64,000 bases of DNA from Liolophura sinensis (Eukaryota > Mollusca > Polyplacophora > Chitonida > Chitonidae): NCBI RefSeq assembly GCF_032854445.1, contig NC_088307.1:17980001-18044000 (forward strand), in the 5' to 3' direction. Made by a program: the position numbers and the translations under genes. The notes beneath the pieces are model-generated. The model ran no database searches. It was not told where the DNA came from and was given only the letters and a program-made list of their open reading frames with translations. Of the stretch, positions 1 through 12,827 are shown in pieces (positions within the stretch are counted from its first letter, which is position 1; each line of letters opens with the position of its first letter).

Positions 1-359
1 TACAAACAGAGAGAGTCAGTGTTTACTATATGGATATCAGTATCTTAAATTAAACCATCTAAGTACACGGTGTATTTCTTATGCTAACGATTTGACGATT
101 TCAGGTAAAGAAGAGCGCAGGCAAGGGGAAGCACCCATGCAATTCTTATTTCAGTTCACAAACGAACTTCACTTCCCAAATTTCGGAAGGAAAAATTTTA
201 TTGGATAAATGACATTCCATTACCAGGACCCTTGTTAGCCGTCCTACTCTAGCAACATAGGTCAATTGGGTTGAACGCCTGGACTAGGATAAATGACAGA
301 CGAGCGAAAAGTAGGTGTTTTGCCAGATCTCTATAGTCAATTTAGGAATTACGCAAAGT

Positions 360-2575
360 CTTGCAACGTATACGAAATGACATATCCTGTAACGAAGAGA
401 ATGAGCCATACGAATCCCTGTTCGTTGATATTGAATTGACTATCAAAAATAAATACCTCGAAGGAATAACATCACCCCCGCCCCGGAAAAGACGTTCAAC
501 TCTTCAGTAAAATGCATTTTACTTGGTGACTTTAACATTGACCTTTTTAAAACAGACAAGTTTACGCCCACCACATGTTTCCTTGATATTATGAAATGTA
601 ATTACTTCCTACCGTAAATAACTAAACCAACCCATGTTAAACAACCTTGGCGGCCTTGGTTGATAATATTTTCACGAACAGAATTTTTTTTCGGGTATAC
701 TACTAACTGATATAAGTGACCATTTTCTTTTGATTCACATTTTTAAGATCAATATTCAACCATTCCCGACACAAGGAAAAACAATTAAAAATACTCAGTG
801 GCATGAGATCCTTGAGAAGGATTATACAAATAAAGTGCTTTCTTTAATTCACTCGTTATTTACAAACATTTACGATGAGCATTTTCCAGTTGTATCATTT
901 CGCTCACTAGAACACAGAATAAATTTGTCGAGAATAACTACTTCGTCCCAACAAAGGAAATCACTATCGAACTGTCACAAACAAACTTAATAAACTAATA
1001 TCGAGAACCAGAAAAGAATATTATGAGCGTAAATTTAATAAGGCAAATAACGACATAAAAGGTACATGGACGGTTTTGAACGAACTCCTAAGACGAAATA
1101 AAGGTGACATACCAACAAATTTTACTAATGAACACAATGACCTCTTGGATAATCGATTCCATAGCAAATAACTTCAACAAATATTTCAGCACTGTTGCAG
1201 CAGATCTAAAACAAACTATCCCTGAAACCTTGACATCTCCTCTTGATTTTCTGCAACAAGTATCTAACGCAAATTTTAACCTGTCACCAGTCACACCGAG
1301 CGATGTTAAATGTATTATCCGCAAACTACGATTCTCCTGTCCCAGGTACTGATGGCGTATGTATGTCTGTGTTGAATCAGTCTCAGACTATATCTCAGTG
1401 CCCTTTTCTCATACAATTAACCTTTCCTTAAGAACTCTCATTATTCCAAAATTGTTTAAAAACAGGTAAAAGACCACACTTTAAATCTGGTGATAACCCC
1501 CCTTACGATAACTACAGGCCGATTCCGTACTACCTGCTGTCAGCTAGATTGTAGAAAAATTAGTTGCCCTTCAAATAGTTGGCTTTCTGGACAAAAATGC
1601 CATAATAAAAAATACTCAATACGGATTTCGACCTAGCCATTCCACTGCACAAGGAAGTTTCGGCCAAGGAACAGCGCAAATTCAGTGACAAGTGAGCTGG
1701 AGTCAATAAAGTTTTACTAAATATTAACAAAACTAAATGCATGATCATTAAACCATACAAGAAATCACTCCCTTCAGACATCCCGAAACTAAAAATAGGC
1801 AGCTTTGAAATAGAGTTTGTTGATGATTTCAAGTTTCTTGGCGTTGTTTTCAGCGCTAACCTATCATCGACATTACACGTTATATATATATTTCAATACA
1901 TACATACACGCAACATAGGAATTATAAAGAAACTTAAGAACAAAAAACACTTCTGATACTGTGTATCTCCCTCATTCTACCCTACATTTTTTATGCAAAT
2001 GCACTTTGGGGTAACACCTACAGGACTCACCTAAATCCCTTGTATATTTTGTAAAAGCGGACAATCCGCATTATCACTTCCTCACACTGATTTGCACACA
2101 CCCAGCTATTATCCATTAACTGAAAATCCTAGATTTATTTCAACTCCACACCTTCTCTTGCCTCCAGAATGTCCATAAGTTTATATATAGACCCTTTTAC
2201 CTGTCAACAACGTTATGCCAACAAACCATTTTTAACGTGCAGTCTAATGTACACTTTTACCCTAAACGAAATCAAAAACTAAATCTCCATAAACCATTCA
2301 CAAGAAATAACCTCTCCATATATTCCATCCATTCAAAAACTTCCCAAATATCTCAAAAGTATCAACTCTTTTTCTCCTTTTTAAAAATAAATCAAAGGAT
2401 TGTATGTACATGTATAACGGGATAGAACAAGTCCACCCGTACTTTATTCCTGCATTGCAGTCATTTAAACATTTGTTTATAATCATAAATGTTTATACTA
2501 ATATCATCTTTATTATATCTTTGTATACATCTGTATTCTGACTGTTTGTGAATAAACAAACAGACATACAAACAA
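360..2575 (+). mobile_element. Decayed non-LTR (LINE) retrotransposon, endonuclease plus reverse transcriptase remnants
   Basis: Translated pieces in shifting frames follow the order of a LINE ORF2. An apurinic-type endonuclease motif LGDFNIDL lies near 510-560. An SDHF-like segment follows near 715. Reverse-transcriptase pieces lie at about 1000-1660, including a TDGV-like patch and NTQYGFRPSHST near 1610-1650. A C-terminal FKFLGVVF segment lies near 1825-1855, and a connection region runs to about 2400. Many stops and frameshifts break the frame, and the stretch that should carry the catalytic YxDD box is missing between about 1650 and 1700, so the copy is internally deleted and dead. The motif style resembles jockey- or CR1-like elements; the clade is not resolved. 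Both ends are approximate. Confidence 0.8.
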
Positions 2576-3573
2576 ACCCCAAGGAAATGTTGCTAAGAAG
2601 CGGCTGTATGCACGGTCATTCAGTGTTTTATTACCTGTAGAGCTACTTTCATTATATGTGTACGTGACAATTAAAAGACTATGTCAGATCTTTGTTCTCG
2701 TCCCTGCACGAAATACTTAGAGCTCTGTTGTCCCAGTTATGCAGGTAAATGCTGTTGCGAGATGTTAACTTACGTGTAGTGTTGACCAGTTTGAAGGTTT
2801 CTTTGCGGATCACTCCAGGGCAAATTGGTACCATCGAAGTCAACATATGAAACAAGGAACGTACTGCGTGCTGTTAAGCTTTTGTGGACAAACTAGGGGA
2901 GTTAGCCATTCTTTATTAATGCATACTCACTCCATCTCACATGTGCTAGCTTAGCCGGAGGTCAACTTACTAAACACAGGACATGTATGCCAACATTTGA
3001 AAAGCTGAAATACCGTGACATGCATGGAGATGGAAATCGAACACCGTTCAGTCGGGAACCTTCCATGTACATAAAGTATTTCTGGCCAGAGCTAGTCCAT
3101 TTTCCATTCTTACTTTTATGATGTGGGCAAGCTAGTATTCATGTATTAAAAGAGTGCAATGTCAGTTTGGTTTGGACCTAGACGTCATTGCGCAGGAAAA
3201 GGTTCGACTGCGTATCATTGCAATCATTCCCTTGTGAAATATTTTTCACAGTCTCTGAATGTTGTATTTCCTTGAACGATTTATTTCACACCTTCCTCTA
3301 AGACATACATATATGATTTATTTATTTGATCGTTGTTTTACTTATATACACTGAAAAAAACAAATGTTTCTCATTTAAACAGATCTCTGACACAGATAAT
3401 AAACGGGGTTAACAAATGAATGCCTTGCTGTGAATATCGGACTATTATACTATTTAGAGCATTAAAATGATTCCAAAGTATCAAAAAGCTATAATTTGAT
3501 CCCTTTTATACATTTAAGAAAATTCATAAACATTTACTTTGAACATGTTCAAGGCATGCTTATTTTTCAGATA
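2576..3573. other. Gene-free stretch
   Basis: No open frame with coding character, RNA gene or recognised repeat was seen here. It is AT-rich and ends at the first SINE A copy. Confidence 0.5.
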
Positions 3574-3829
3574 AGGGGCCTCCGTGGCTCACTTGGTTAG
3601 CGAGCAGGACCAAGGAGTCTCTCACCAATGCGGTCGCTGTGAGTTCAAGTCCAACTCATGCTGGCTTCTTCTCCGGCCGACTGTGGGAAAATCTTCCAGC
3701 AACCTGCGGATGGTCGTGGGTTTCCCCTGGGCTGTGCCCGGTTTCCACCCACCATAATGCTGGCCACCGTCGTATAAGTGAAATACTCTTGAGTACGGCG
3801 TAAAACACCAATCAAACAAATAAATCAAA
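3574..3829 (+). mobile_element. SINE A, near full length, with target-site duplication
   Basis: The tRNA-like head carries an A box (tggctcacttgg) and a B box (gttcaagtcc). The body is followed by the conserved tail gtaaaacaccaatca and an ATAA-rich end. The direct repeat atttttcagata occurs on both sides (3562-3573 and 3830-3841), which marks a retroposition event. Confidence 0.9.
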
Positions 3830-4103
3830 TTTTTCAGATACACGCGTATGTTTCATAAATATATTGACTTATTTTATAAATATCCAGTATTTTATAAATA
3901 CTCACATTTATAGCATAAATGCAATAATTTATAAATTAAATTTTGTAAATTGAATGGGTTTATTGCTTAACCGGAATGATTTAAACTTTTCAATGTATAT
4001 GATCAATATTATAAAGCGGTCTTATTATCAGTTGTTTGATAAACTTGAACGCCCAAGAAACAAACACTGAAACACGTCGAGATCCCTCATGACGAGTACA
4101 TAT

Positions 4104-4152
4104 GCCCCTCCCCCCCCCATTAACTAAAGCGCCCCCCCCCCCCCCCCCCGCC
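4104..4152. repeat. Two poly-C tracts
   Basis: Runs of about 9 and 18 cytosines are separated by a short AT spacer. Tracts like this are prone to length error in assemblies and may form quadruplex or i-motif structures. Confidence 0.8.
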
Positions 4153-4994
4153 GCAACTAATTGAACAAATTCCCCTACTACCACAGAGCGGCCGCTCTCG
4201 ACCGCATAATGAGCTCTAACAAAGGGGCAATACTCTGCCATGGGCGCTATTATAAGGCAGCAGAAAAAACTTAATACGCTCTTGAGTCGAGAGTAACAAT
4301 GATGACAGAGCATTCACATATAAGGGCGAATCTGGAATAGTTGATGAGATATCTCGCAAAAACTTAAGTCAAAGACTTTGCTCGGCTTTTGGTGAGATCG
4401 ATGACACTCATATAGTTACACAGACAAGTCAGTATGGGAGCAGCTACTATATCTAACTGTAGTAAGATTTTAGTTTTACTTCAGTTACTGTTATGGACAA
4501 GTCAGTAGAGGGAGCAGCTATTAGATCCGACTTTAATGAGATCGAGATTAACCCAAATATTCCCTTATCCAGGAACTATCGTACACAAGCACCTTGGCTT
4601 TTAACAATGTCTTTAATTCATTTCCATCAGACAGGGGTCCATCGATAAGTGTATAAATAACACTGTAAATATGTCGAGATACCTGAAACGGTCGTCAAAC
4701 ACCAATGGCATCAATAAAACACAGATTAACTCACCTGTGAAATATACTTAGGTTTTGCTTGTGATTTGATATAAACCAATATAAATACTCAGATGGCCGT
4801 GCAGATAACCGTACACAGCCAGGAGAAACCAAGCGCACTTTGCCTTAAACCTGACACACCTACATCCTGACTAAAGGCACCGCCCAAACCAACAACAGCT
4901 GGGTTTAAGCCAATTTTGACCATATCTCTGACTTCGGCTTCGACCGAGGTATCTCCAGGTATCTTTATGAAATCTTCTAGTATAAAAGAGTACA

Positions 4995-5200
4995 GTACAT
5001 GAGCAGTGATGATAATTGACAACTGGTCACACGTAACCTTTGAAATGCGGACTCTTGTTAATTTACGTCAGCTAGGGTTTTTTCTCTAATTGTCCATGTC
5101 AATGCATAAATAGTAGCACAATTACTCGTAAAATAATGCAGTGATGTCAATCGCAATTTATTACACGTCACTGGTCTAAAAATAATTGAAATGCTGTCTT
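4995..5200 (+). repeat. Dispersed family C copy
   Basis: Family C is recognised by ordered blocks: a start like gtgatagttggcaaatggtcacacgtaaccggtgaaat, described here only by its 5' part (gtgatagttggcaaa), then 'cttgtcaatttacctcag', 'catggcttaagcagaatt' and an end like 'cactggtctagaattactc'. This copy keeps the first and last blocks with substitutions. No coding capacity is seen. Confidence 0.65.
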
Positions 5201-6640
5201 GTGAAGAAACAATCACATGAAAATCACAAGGGACTAGACGTCCAGGATGCTAACTTTAACAGCAGAGCTTTTTAACTTTTGTGATGGTAAATATATTCAA
5301 AATGTAAAACCTTTATTTTTGATGAATAGGACACGAATTCATTAAAAATTGTATTGATATACTGTATATAGAATCTGAGAAATCTTTGATAGTCGAAAAA
5401 GATTAATCCTCGATTTTATTGGATAAGCTGTCCGTGAGGTCTGGGTCCGACCAATCAAATACAGGATTCGTGCGATTCAAACGTCAAATCACTGAACATT
5501 TGCCTGACTCTTTACCGGGATTCCTTATATGTGAAAAAAATGTCCTTGTAAAATGACGGTGTGGCGCCGTCTCAACTAAGGCAGATGTTTGATTCTATTT
5601 CAGGATGGGTTTAAACCTGTGATCTCATTGGCCAAGGAGTAGGGGACTTCCGTCGGTCATGGAGGGTACGTGGCTGTGGAAAGAAGCAGAGTGAATATAT
5701 ATGCACATAAATTTAAGTCCAAGAATAAAGCTGATTGCATTTGTTAATACCAAACCCACTAGATAACAACTACGCGCAACGCTCTGAGGCAAAGCCATCG
5801 AGACGTTTCTGTATCAGAACCGGGTCAAGTTATGGCCGCTAGGTGAGATTGTCTGCACACCAGTCCACTACCCCTCAACCCCCATCCCTAACCCACCCCC
5901 ACACCTGCCCCTGGGAGCTCCACCACCCAGAAACAGTAGCATACACAACGATTACACTGAATGATTGATATACCAAGAGTCAGAAGTCTATGTCGTTTAT
6001 ATTTTGCACTGTTGGTTTTCTGACAGACCGCTCAAAGCCGTCTAAGCACCGTGCACGTAAGTGATTATGAAGCGGTTTTGCACGCGACAAGTGGTCATCT
6101 TCACTGGTGGGTACACCACACACAACTTTACATCAAGAGAATAGGCGTATTTAAACACTTATTCATTGACATAAGGAAATGTAGTCCCATACAAATATCT
6201 GATGCGTGGCCCGAAGCCTTAATTTAACGACTTATATACTATAAGCACAACGTCCATTTTGTACCCTCATGCCTATTTGCTTTTTCACTTTTGTTTCATC
6301 TTTGCTATGTGCGTCAAATCAGACATTCGTATACCAGCCGTCAACCAAAATGGTCGTTCCAGGTCGCACGGCTAATTCCCAAAGCATTCTTTCAACACAA
6401 GCCACCAATACACTGAGAAATTATATAAAGCATGGAATTAAGATTCGTTTATACAAAGAAATGAGTTTTCAGTAATAATGGAAAGAGTCAAGGAAGGTTC
6501 TAGGCGAATTAATTAAATCATTAAATCAGTAAGCCCTAAAGCTGTTTCTTAAAATTTTTAATCTTAGCCTTTGAATCTACATAAAGTACACCTCGGCCCA
6601 CCTAATGTCATTGTTTACCATATGTGATGGCATCACAGTA
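5201..6640. other. Gene-free stretch
   Basis: No gene is supported. A C-rich patch with several CCACCC-like words lies at about 5870-5930. Short open frames have no recognisable product. Confidence 0.45.
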
Positions 6641-6870
6641 TTTTTGAGGATTTCTAGACCAGTGCATGGCATCTAATAAATAACCCTATGCTTTAACTAA
6701 TCCTGCTCCGAACCCTGGAATAAAACCCTAACCAAGATAAAGTGACAAGAAGCTGGATTCCACTGGTGAGCATTTGCCAACTGTTACACTGCCTGCATTG
6801 TTTTGGATTTACACTCTGTATGCTGTAGCCCTGTATGCTGCAACAATACGCCGTGATTGGGTAGGTCGAC
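6640..6870 (-). repeat. Dispersed family C copy, reverse orientation
   Basis: It reads from the 'tttctagaccagtg' end toward the 'gtgatt..' start. The central blocks are diverged. Confidence 0.55.
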
Positions 6871-7184
6871 GTAACTGACCACAAGTTCTCCAAGCTGTTT
6901 AAGTCAGGCTGCCATAGCTTGTGATGTTATTCCTGATCTATTTTACTTTTGTCATCTAAGTCCAAGAGAACTCTTTGTAATAAAACACAAATTTTGAGGC
7001 AATTTCTGACTTAAATCTAAGACAGTTTCTTATGTCAGACTTAGTCTCAGCTTGTGATATTATCCTTTGAAATTAAAATCTAATTTTCATTTTAGTTATG
7101 AAGGTATAGGAAGTCCTGGTACAAACACATAAATTCCTAAGACAATTCACAGTTTTCGTGCAGTAAACTGTTTTGATTTATTAA

Positions 7185-7315
7185 TTTTATTTATTTGACC
7201 GCTGTTTTACGTCGGACTCAAGAATATTTCACTTATTCAACGGCGACCAGCACTATGGTGGGACAAAACTGGGCAGACCGGGGGGTGTCTGCAAACCCAC
7301 GACCATTCGCAGGTT
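7185..7315 (-). mobile_element. SINE A, 5'-truncated
   Basis: On the minus strand this is the SINE A body and tail only, with the ATAA-rich tail at the low-coordinate end. The tRNA head is missing. Confidence 0.7.
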
Positions 7316-7445
7316 AAACTGTTTTGAAGTTAGGGTTAAACCAGAGCCTAAGACAGCTTTCGTGATTCTGGCCCTCTGCCTGCTGTACAAGTCTGCATTG
7401 AGCATGGCTTGATACGAGGAAATGGCATCAAGGTAATATTATATA

Positions 7446-7695
7446 AAAGACTACAAAGAGTAAAACCAGAAGAGTGGCGACGGTCGCCGCTCGCACATTA
7501 CCGGTGAAATATGGCCTCGTACCAATTTAATTCTTTCATGGTTCATTCCGATTGTTCATGTATGTGCCAAGAAAGTAGCTATTAACACGCCCTTAGTATC
7601 ATGACTTAAACAGAATTAGGTAAAAAAAAACAAAATACAGTGATGTTAACTGTAATATATTAGACGTTACCGGTCACTGTGACACAAATAGCTTT
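7446..7695 (+). repeat. Dispersed family C copy
   Basis: The blocks 'accggtgaaatatggcctc', 'atgacttaaacagaattag' and 'agacgttaccggtcac' are in the family order. Confidence 0.6.
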
Positions 7696-8094
7696 GCAGC
7701 CAGCGTTTGACCCGGACAAAATATAAACTAGAAACAGTCCTTTTATACTACGGTGTTAAGATTAGTCTTTGATGGTAATTGCGTGTTGCTGGTTACACTT
7801 TCACAAAACTTTGTCAATATATATTTCATAAGCTTTCGAGTGAAAAGTGCTGTGGTATGGCACAAAATTAACCCAGTATGCAACGTCTTTTACGAAAGAA
7901 GGCAACGAGAATTTTGATTTACGAAGCTTTGTGGAAGTACTTCCAGGTTGACTGATATACCTGGGGAAAAAACCTTGACATATACCCTTAGTGTATAAGC
8001 TGGATTCGAATCTGTCACCTTACAGTTGCCTACATCCACACAATGATTGCATATAGGCCTAGGGGAAAAACCGACACCGAAGCTACGTTTTGAA

Positions 8095-8365
8095 GTCATA
8101 TCCGGGCACCCTGAGTTCCTTCGCCCGTAAAACGGACAGCCGTTCTTATATGGCGTTAAAATAAATAAACATATATACACGAGACTACGCCATGGACCAA
8201 TGGGGTCGCATGTTTGAGTCCAGCTCTCGCTGTTTCCGCTGCAGCTTTGTCAAGAGTTTCCTCCACGGTTTCCTCCTCATAAATCTGACGGCCCCCATGT
8301 ACATTGCAAGTTAAACATTCTTGAGCGCGGTGTTAGCCACCAATCCAGTAAAAAAGTAAATAAGC
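8095..8365 (+). mobile_element. Older SINE-like fragments (SINE A-related tail, second variety)
   Basis: One tail ends in ataaataaac near 8175. A second unit follows, with tccagctctcgctg, tttcctcctcataaatctg, attcttgagcgcggtg and caccaatcca in the same order as in SINE A but strongly diverged. Confidence 0.5.
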
Positions 8366-8616
8366 ATAAGGCAACCGAGAAGAAGAATTTGGAGACAAAT
8401 CTGCTAACAGTCTAGTGGCTTACATTTACCCCAGGGGACGGGGTGAATAGATAGTAATCAGCTCTTGTTAACCCACGCGGGGGGGGAACAAGGAATGTAG
8501 TTGAATAGCCTGAACAATAGTACTGTTCAGTTTATCAATAATTTCCTACTCACGATCCCTCCGGTTATCCAGGTAACACGCAATATTATCATGCTGTCAA
8601 ACATCATTAGAAAATG

Positions 8617-8867
8617 CTCAGTTGGTTAACACGCTAGTGCAGCGTAATGACTCAGGAGTCTCTCACCAATGCGGTCGATTTGAGTTCAAGTCCAGCTCAT
8701 GCAGTCTTCCTCTCCGGCCGTATGTGAGAAGGTCTTTCAGCAACTTGCGGATGGTCGTGGGTTTCCCTGGGCTGTGCCCGGTTTCCTCTCACCATAATGC
8801 TGGCCGCCGTCGGATAAGTGAAATATTCTTGACTACGGCGTTAAATACCAATCAAATAAATAAATAA
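8617..8867 (+). mobile_element. SINE A with target-site duplication
   Basis: Nearly complete, starting inside the A box (ctcagttgg). The flanking direct repeat atcattagaaaatg is at 8603-8616 and 8868-8881. Confidence 0.88.
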
Positions 8868-8881
8868 ATCATTAGAAAATG

Positions 8882-9880
8882 TGAATGTGAAATCATGTTA
8901 GTTTGCGTACATTTCTGGGTAAATTGTTTCGATCAATTCATGGCAGTAGTACTAATCCCTTTCAACAATTCAACAATTCTGTAATAGAATAGGTATAATT
9001 TTGTTTAAGGTAACGGTTTTGTTATTTTGAAAACTGGAATGTTATTGAAGGCTATGTGGCAGACGTATTAACATAAGAATGTGCTAAAATTAACAGTATT
9101 TACGGAATTGCAAATATGTGAACTAACATAGCATTGTACATTGTCTCTTCAAATACATTTAATTCGGAATACATTCAGAGCAAAATGATTTTTTTTAAAT
9201 GCAGACCAATATTATTTTACAAACAGTAGGTTCGTTCTACCGTTAAATGTGAGTTATTTCTCATTGGAGAAAACTGGGCAGTACCACGGACAGGAATCCA
9301 GCATGAGATGGACTTGAACTCACAACAAGTTCATTGTTCTTGAGATCTTGGCGGCAATCATCGTCATTTTATCAAATCAGACACTTAGCATTATTATGTT
9401 TAATTCTCTCGATCCAACAGACGGGAATGACCTATTCACCCGGTTTAAATCTGATGAATATTAATGTAAATACAATATCCAATCAGATAGTAGTTTCCCT
9501 AATGATGGACAACTAGACTAAACAACAGCAACGTGCACACGTTGTCCGCACACACGGTTGATGTCAGGTAAAATCTCACCTACACAGAAGCACTCTACAC
9601 CCTTTACGAGTGAGGTCAAAACAGACAGAAAGAGCGTTCGACCGACTGATCATTGTGGCCCGTCACGTGTTTAAGAGCTTTCAGTTGATTTGATTGACAT
9701 GTCTGAAGTTTCTCTTTGCATAAATACTTTGCCAACCTGAGAAGGTAGGCCTGAATATTTGATTGGATAACGATGACGGTTTGGCTAGTTCCGATAGGAA
9801 CATTTTTGCGTAATTGTCGGTTTATAGTGGTAAACGGAGTGGTACAAAAGCGTAGAACGCTATGTAATATAAATAAAGGT
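8882..9880. other. Gene-free stretch
   Basis: A weak, degenerate minus-strand SINE fragment may lie at 9265-9325 (gctggattcctg/ttcaagtcc-like words). No gene is supported. Confidence 0.4.
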
Positions 9881-9884
9881 GTAC

Positions 9885-10370
9885 AGCATGGAGAGTAAGT
9901 CAGACCAGCGGCGACAGTGTGATAACTGATCGATCATTTTGAGTAATTCTAGACCATTGACGGTTAATAAATTGAAATTAACATCACTGCATTTTTTTTA
10001 CCTAATTCTGCTTAAGCCATGGTGCTATGTAATTTGCTACCCTTTATGCATTTACATGAACAGTTAGAATAAAATCCTAACTGAGGTAAAATGACAAGAG
10101 GTTGTATTTCACCGGTTACGGGTGACCCCTTGTCAACTATCACACAGTCGTCGCTGCTCTGGATTTACGCCCTATAATGTACGTCTTTTATAGTATTCTA
10201 GTCAGTTTACCGCAGTAAGGGCTTTATTCTATCTGTCCATGTAAATACGTATACACTAGCAAAGTACACGCCCTCTAGCACCATGGCTTAAGCAGAATTT
10301 GGTTTTAAAAAAAAGCATATGCATTGATGTTAACTGCATCATGTTAGACGTCACTGGTTTAGAATTACCT
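9885..10370. repeat. Three family C pieces in mixed orientation
   Basis: A plus-strand start fragment (9885-9935) is followed directly by a near-complete minus-strand copy (9935-10185) and a plus-strand copy lacking its start (10197-10370). The opposed copies could fold into a long imperfect hairpin. Confidence 0.6.
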
Positions 10371-10659
10371 TTCTGGTCAATGGTTTAGAGTCACTTATCC
10401 CTCTTAAGATCACAGTCAATGAACCCTCCTTTAATGTAAACACGGAGACTTTGAAGACATATACTAGTACCTTACGTCCTGTTTTCAACAGCATTTTGAA
10501 TTTTCTTTCATATATATACTTTACAGAAAAGTATTTTCCAAGGTACGCAAGCTCTTGTTACCATTGATGTAATGGTGTCTAGCTGTTTCAGTTCATCCAT
10601 TTTCTTGTAGACTAGAGCTGGACTTCGGCCCTTTTGTCCTTTCTTTCTTGCCTACAATG

Positions 10660-10931
10660 ATTTATTTTATTTATTTATTTGATTGGTGTTTTACGCCGTA
10701 CTTTCAAGAATATTTCTCTTATATGACGGCAGCCAGCATTATGGTGGGTGGAAACCGGGCAGAGCCCGGAGGAAACCCACAACCATCCGCAGGCTGCCGA
10801 CAGACTTTCCCACGTAAGGCCGGAGAAGAAGCCAGCATAAGCTGGACTTGAACTCACAGCGACCGCATTTGTGAGAGGCTCCTGGGTCATTACGCTGCGC
10901 TAGCGCGCTAACCAACTGATACACGGAGGCC
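10660..10931 (-). mobile_element. SINE A, full length, with target-site duplication
   Basis: On the minus strand it has the tRNA-like head with A and B boxes, the body and the ATAA tail. The flanks share cytacaatg (around 10651-10659 and 10932-10940). Confidence 0.88.
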
Positions 10932-11029
10932 CTTACAATGTTTGAGATAGTTGACCTGGGCAGGATATCTATGTTTTCCCCCCAGATTTCACCATTTGTG
11001 AGATCTAGGTGACAATCATCATATCATAC

Positions 11030-11737
11030 TCAACCTTTTCTAAAGATCAGCTGGAATCTATCTACTAGAGTCCGGTCACCGTATGTACGGGCGCAAGTAC
11101 AATCATAGTCCAGACTAGATACAACCAAGCTACAAACACAACAAACACAACCCGATGGTAAAAACTGTGACCCGCCTACACCATTTGTGGCAGGCCTTTC
11201 TCTGTTATTTGCAAAAACATGACAAAAAAAACACATACACATGACTGGAATATGCTCTAAAACTATACACAATACTGTACCAAAAATACATACACATAAT
11301 TTATATATCTGCAGTTCACAAACTGTGTAATTTTTAAAAACCCACAAATTATGTACCACTGATACACATATCATTGTGGATGTGAAAATTTGTACACAGT
11401 CTTTCATGTAGCGTAAATCTGTTTCAATCACTGTAGGCAGTATACTGGTTCTTTTTTGAATTAAATAAAAACACTTGGGTAACAGGGCTACGAAGAAAAT
11501 ATACACAGTTTGAACAAAACTAGAGACAGTTCCGGTGGTACGTTTTATAAATGCATCTTTATGTGTACAAAAATTACCATGGTTTCCTCTTTTGTCACAT
11601 TTCTGACAACCAGCACAACGGCCGTATTTGTAGATATCAGCAAAACGTTGAGCATCTCTGGGCCTACATTCAAAAAACTTCGTACATGGATTTTTCGTAA
11701 CATTTCTCCCAACACCGTCTGATGGGGCTATAGCACA
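11030..11737 (-). CDS. Putative cysteine-rich coding exon, function unknown
   Basis: The frame is open for 235 codons between stops, unusually long for this AT-rich surrounding, but has no ATG near its beginning, so it would have to be an internal or 3' exon. The first 60 residues contain six cysteines spaced C-x5-C-x16-C-x2-C-x2-C-x9-C among basic and aromatic residues (core words CTKFFEC and CAGCQKC), which looks like a folded disulfide or zinc-binding module. The following 130 residues are hydrophobic and cysteine-rich and may be fortuitous read-through into 3' untranslated sequence. A possible donor (gtaatt) lies just after the CxxCxxC part. The family is not recognised and no neighbouring exon was found. 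Confidence 0.3.
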   Translation of the reverse strand, partial: CAIAPSDGVGRNVTKNPCTKFFECRPRDAQRFADIYKYGRCAGCQKCDKRGNHGNFCTHKDAFIKRTTGTVSSFVQTVYIFFVALLPKCFYLIQKRTSILPTVIETDLRYMKDCVQIFTSTMICVSVVHNLWVFKNYTVCELQIYKLCVCIFGTVLCIVLEHIPVMCMCFFCHVFANNRERPATNGVGGSQFLPSGCVCCVCSLVVSSLDYDCTCARTYGDRTLVDRFQLIFRKG

Positions 11738-11989
11738 TTAAAAGTTATGTTTCAGACAAGAAATTAAATTTACGACTTTTTGTGAAACTGTGTTCTTGCT
11801 CTCTACTTCATTGTTGTCTATTGGTAAAGGACGGACTTTTAGGACTAATGCAATCCGTCTTGCTCATAAATACCGGGGCTCGAAGACACGATGGGTAAGT
11901 TCACATCATAGCGTGTTATATTAGCCCCAGAAGGAACGTAAAAGTACCAATGCCCTATTGCGATAAGTGTGTCTGGTGCCTGTTTGATA

Positions 11990-12345
11990 TTGATAGGGGG
12001 CGTGTAAGTTGCTAATATTTACACATATAAATTAACAGTCAGAATAAAACCCTATATGAGGTAAATTGACAAGAGGTTGTATTTCACAGCATTTTGAGTA
12101 ATTCTAGACCAGCGAAGTTTAATAAATTGCATTTAACATTACTGTATGTTTTTTTTTTTAATTCTGCTGAAGCCATGGTGCCGGATGGCGTGCAAATTGC
12201 TTCTATTTATGCATTTAAATGAACAATCGAGGTAAACTGACAAAAAGTCGTATTTCACCGGTTACGTGTGATCATTTGCCAACTATAACACTGTAGTCGC
12301 TGCTCTGGTTTTACTCTCTATGCTGTTGTCTTTTATAGGAGATGG
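11990..12345 (-). repeat. Two family C copies in tandem, reverse orientation
   Basis: A partial copy (11990-12087) abuts a near-complete one (12088-12345) that begins 'attttgagtaattctagacc' and ends near the 'gtcgctgctctggt' block. Confidence 0.6.
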
Positions 12346-12571
12346 GCAATCTTGTTGCAACTCCACTTGGGACTGAAGAATCCCAACTTTCCCTGAGGTG
12401 TCCTGCCAAGATAACAGTTTTTACTTGACACAAATAAAAAAACTCTTTTTCTTTTTGTATTTTAGTACAGAATATTTAGTTTAGATTATTTAATTTGAAG
12501 ACTCAAATTTTATTTTTCTGCCGACGCATAAAGTTGTGGTTGTGGCTGTTGTGACTGAAGTCCTGACTTTA

Positions 12572-12825
12572 CACTCAAAAAATAATCTGTTTATTTTAAC
12601 AGAAACTATAGCGTCTGAGTGATGCCAGAATGTATTCTGTTAATGTAACAGATTATTCTGTTAATTACAACATACATATTCTATTAATTCAACATAAAGA
12701 TTATATTACATTAGCAAAATATCATGTTGAATATAACACAGTATTATGTTATAATAACAGAATACATCCTAACGTAACTCAGACAACAGATTTTCTGTTA
12801 AAATTGACAGACTTTTTATTGAGTG
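12572..12825. mobile_element. MITE of about 254 bp, TA-flanked, terminal inverted repeats
   Basis: The ends are inverted copies of each other: the left end begins cactcaaaaaataatctg and the right end, read in reverse complement, begins cactcaataaaaagtctg. The match continues to 'ttttaacagaaa'. A TA dinucleotide flanks both ends (12570-12571 and 12826-12827), the duplication expected of Tc1/mariner-type transposition. The inside is made of further small inverted words (ctgttaa/ttaacag) and has no coding capacity. Confidence 0.8.
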
Positions 12826-12827
12826 TA

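Noticed and set aside
1104-1352. Short frame FNKYFSTVAADLKQT treated as an independent gene
   Set aside because: It is a piece of the decayed LINE ORF2 and is annotated within that element.
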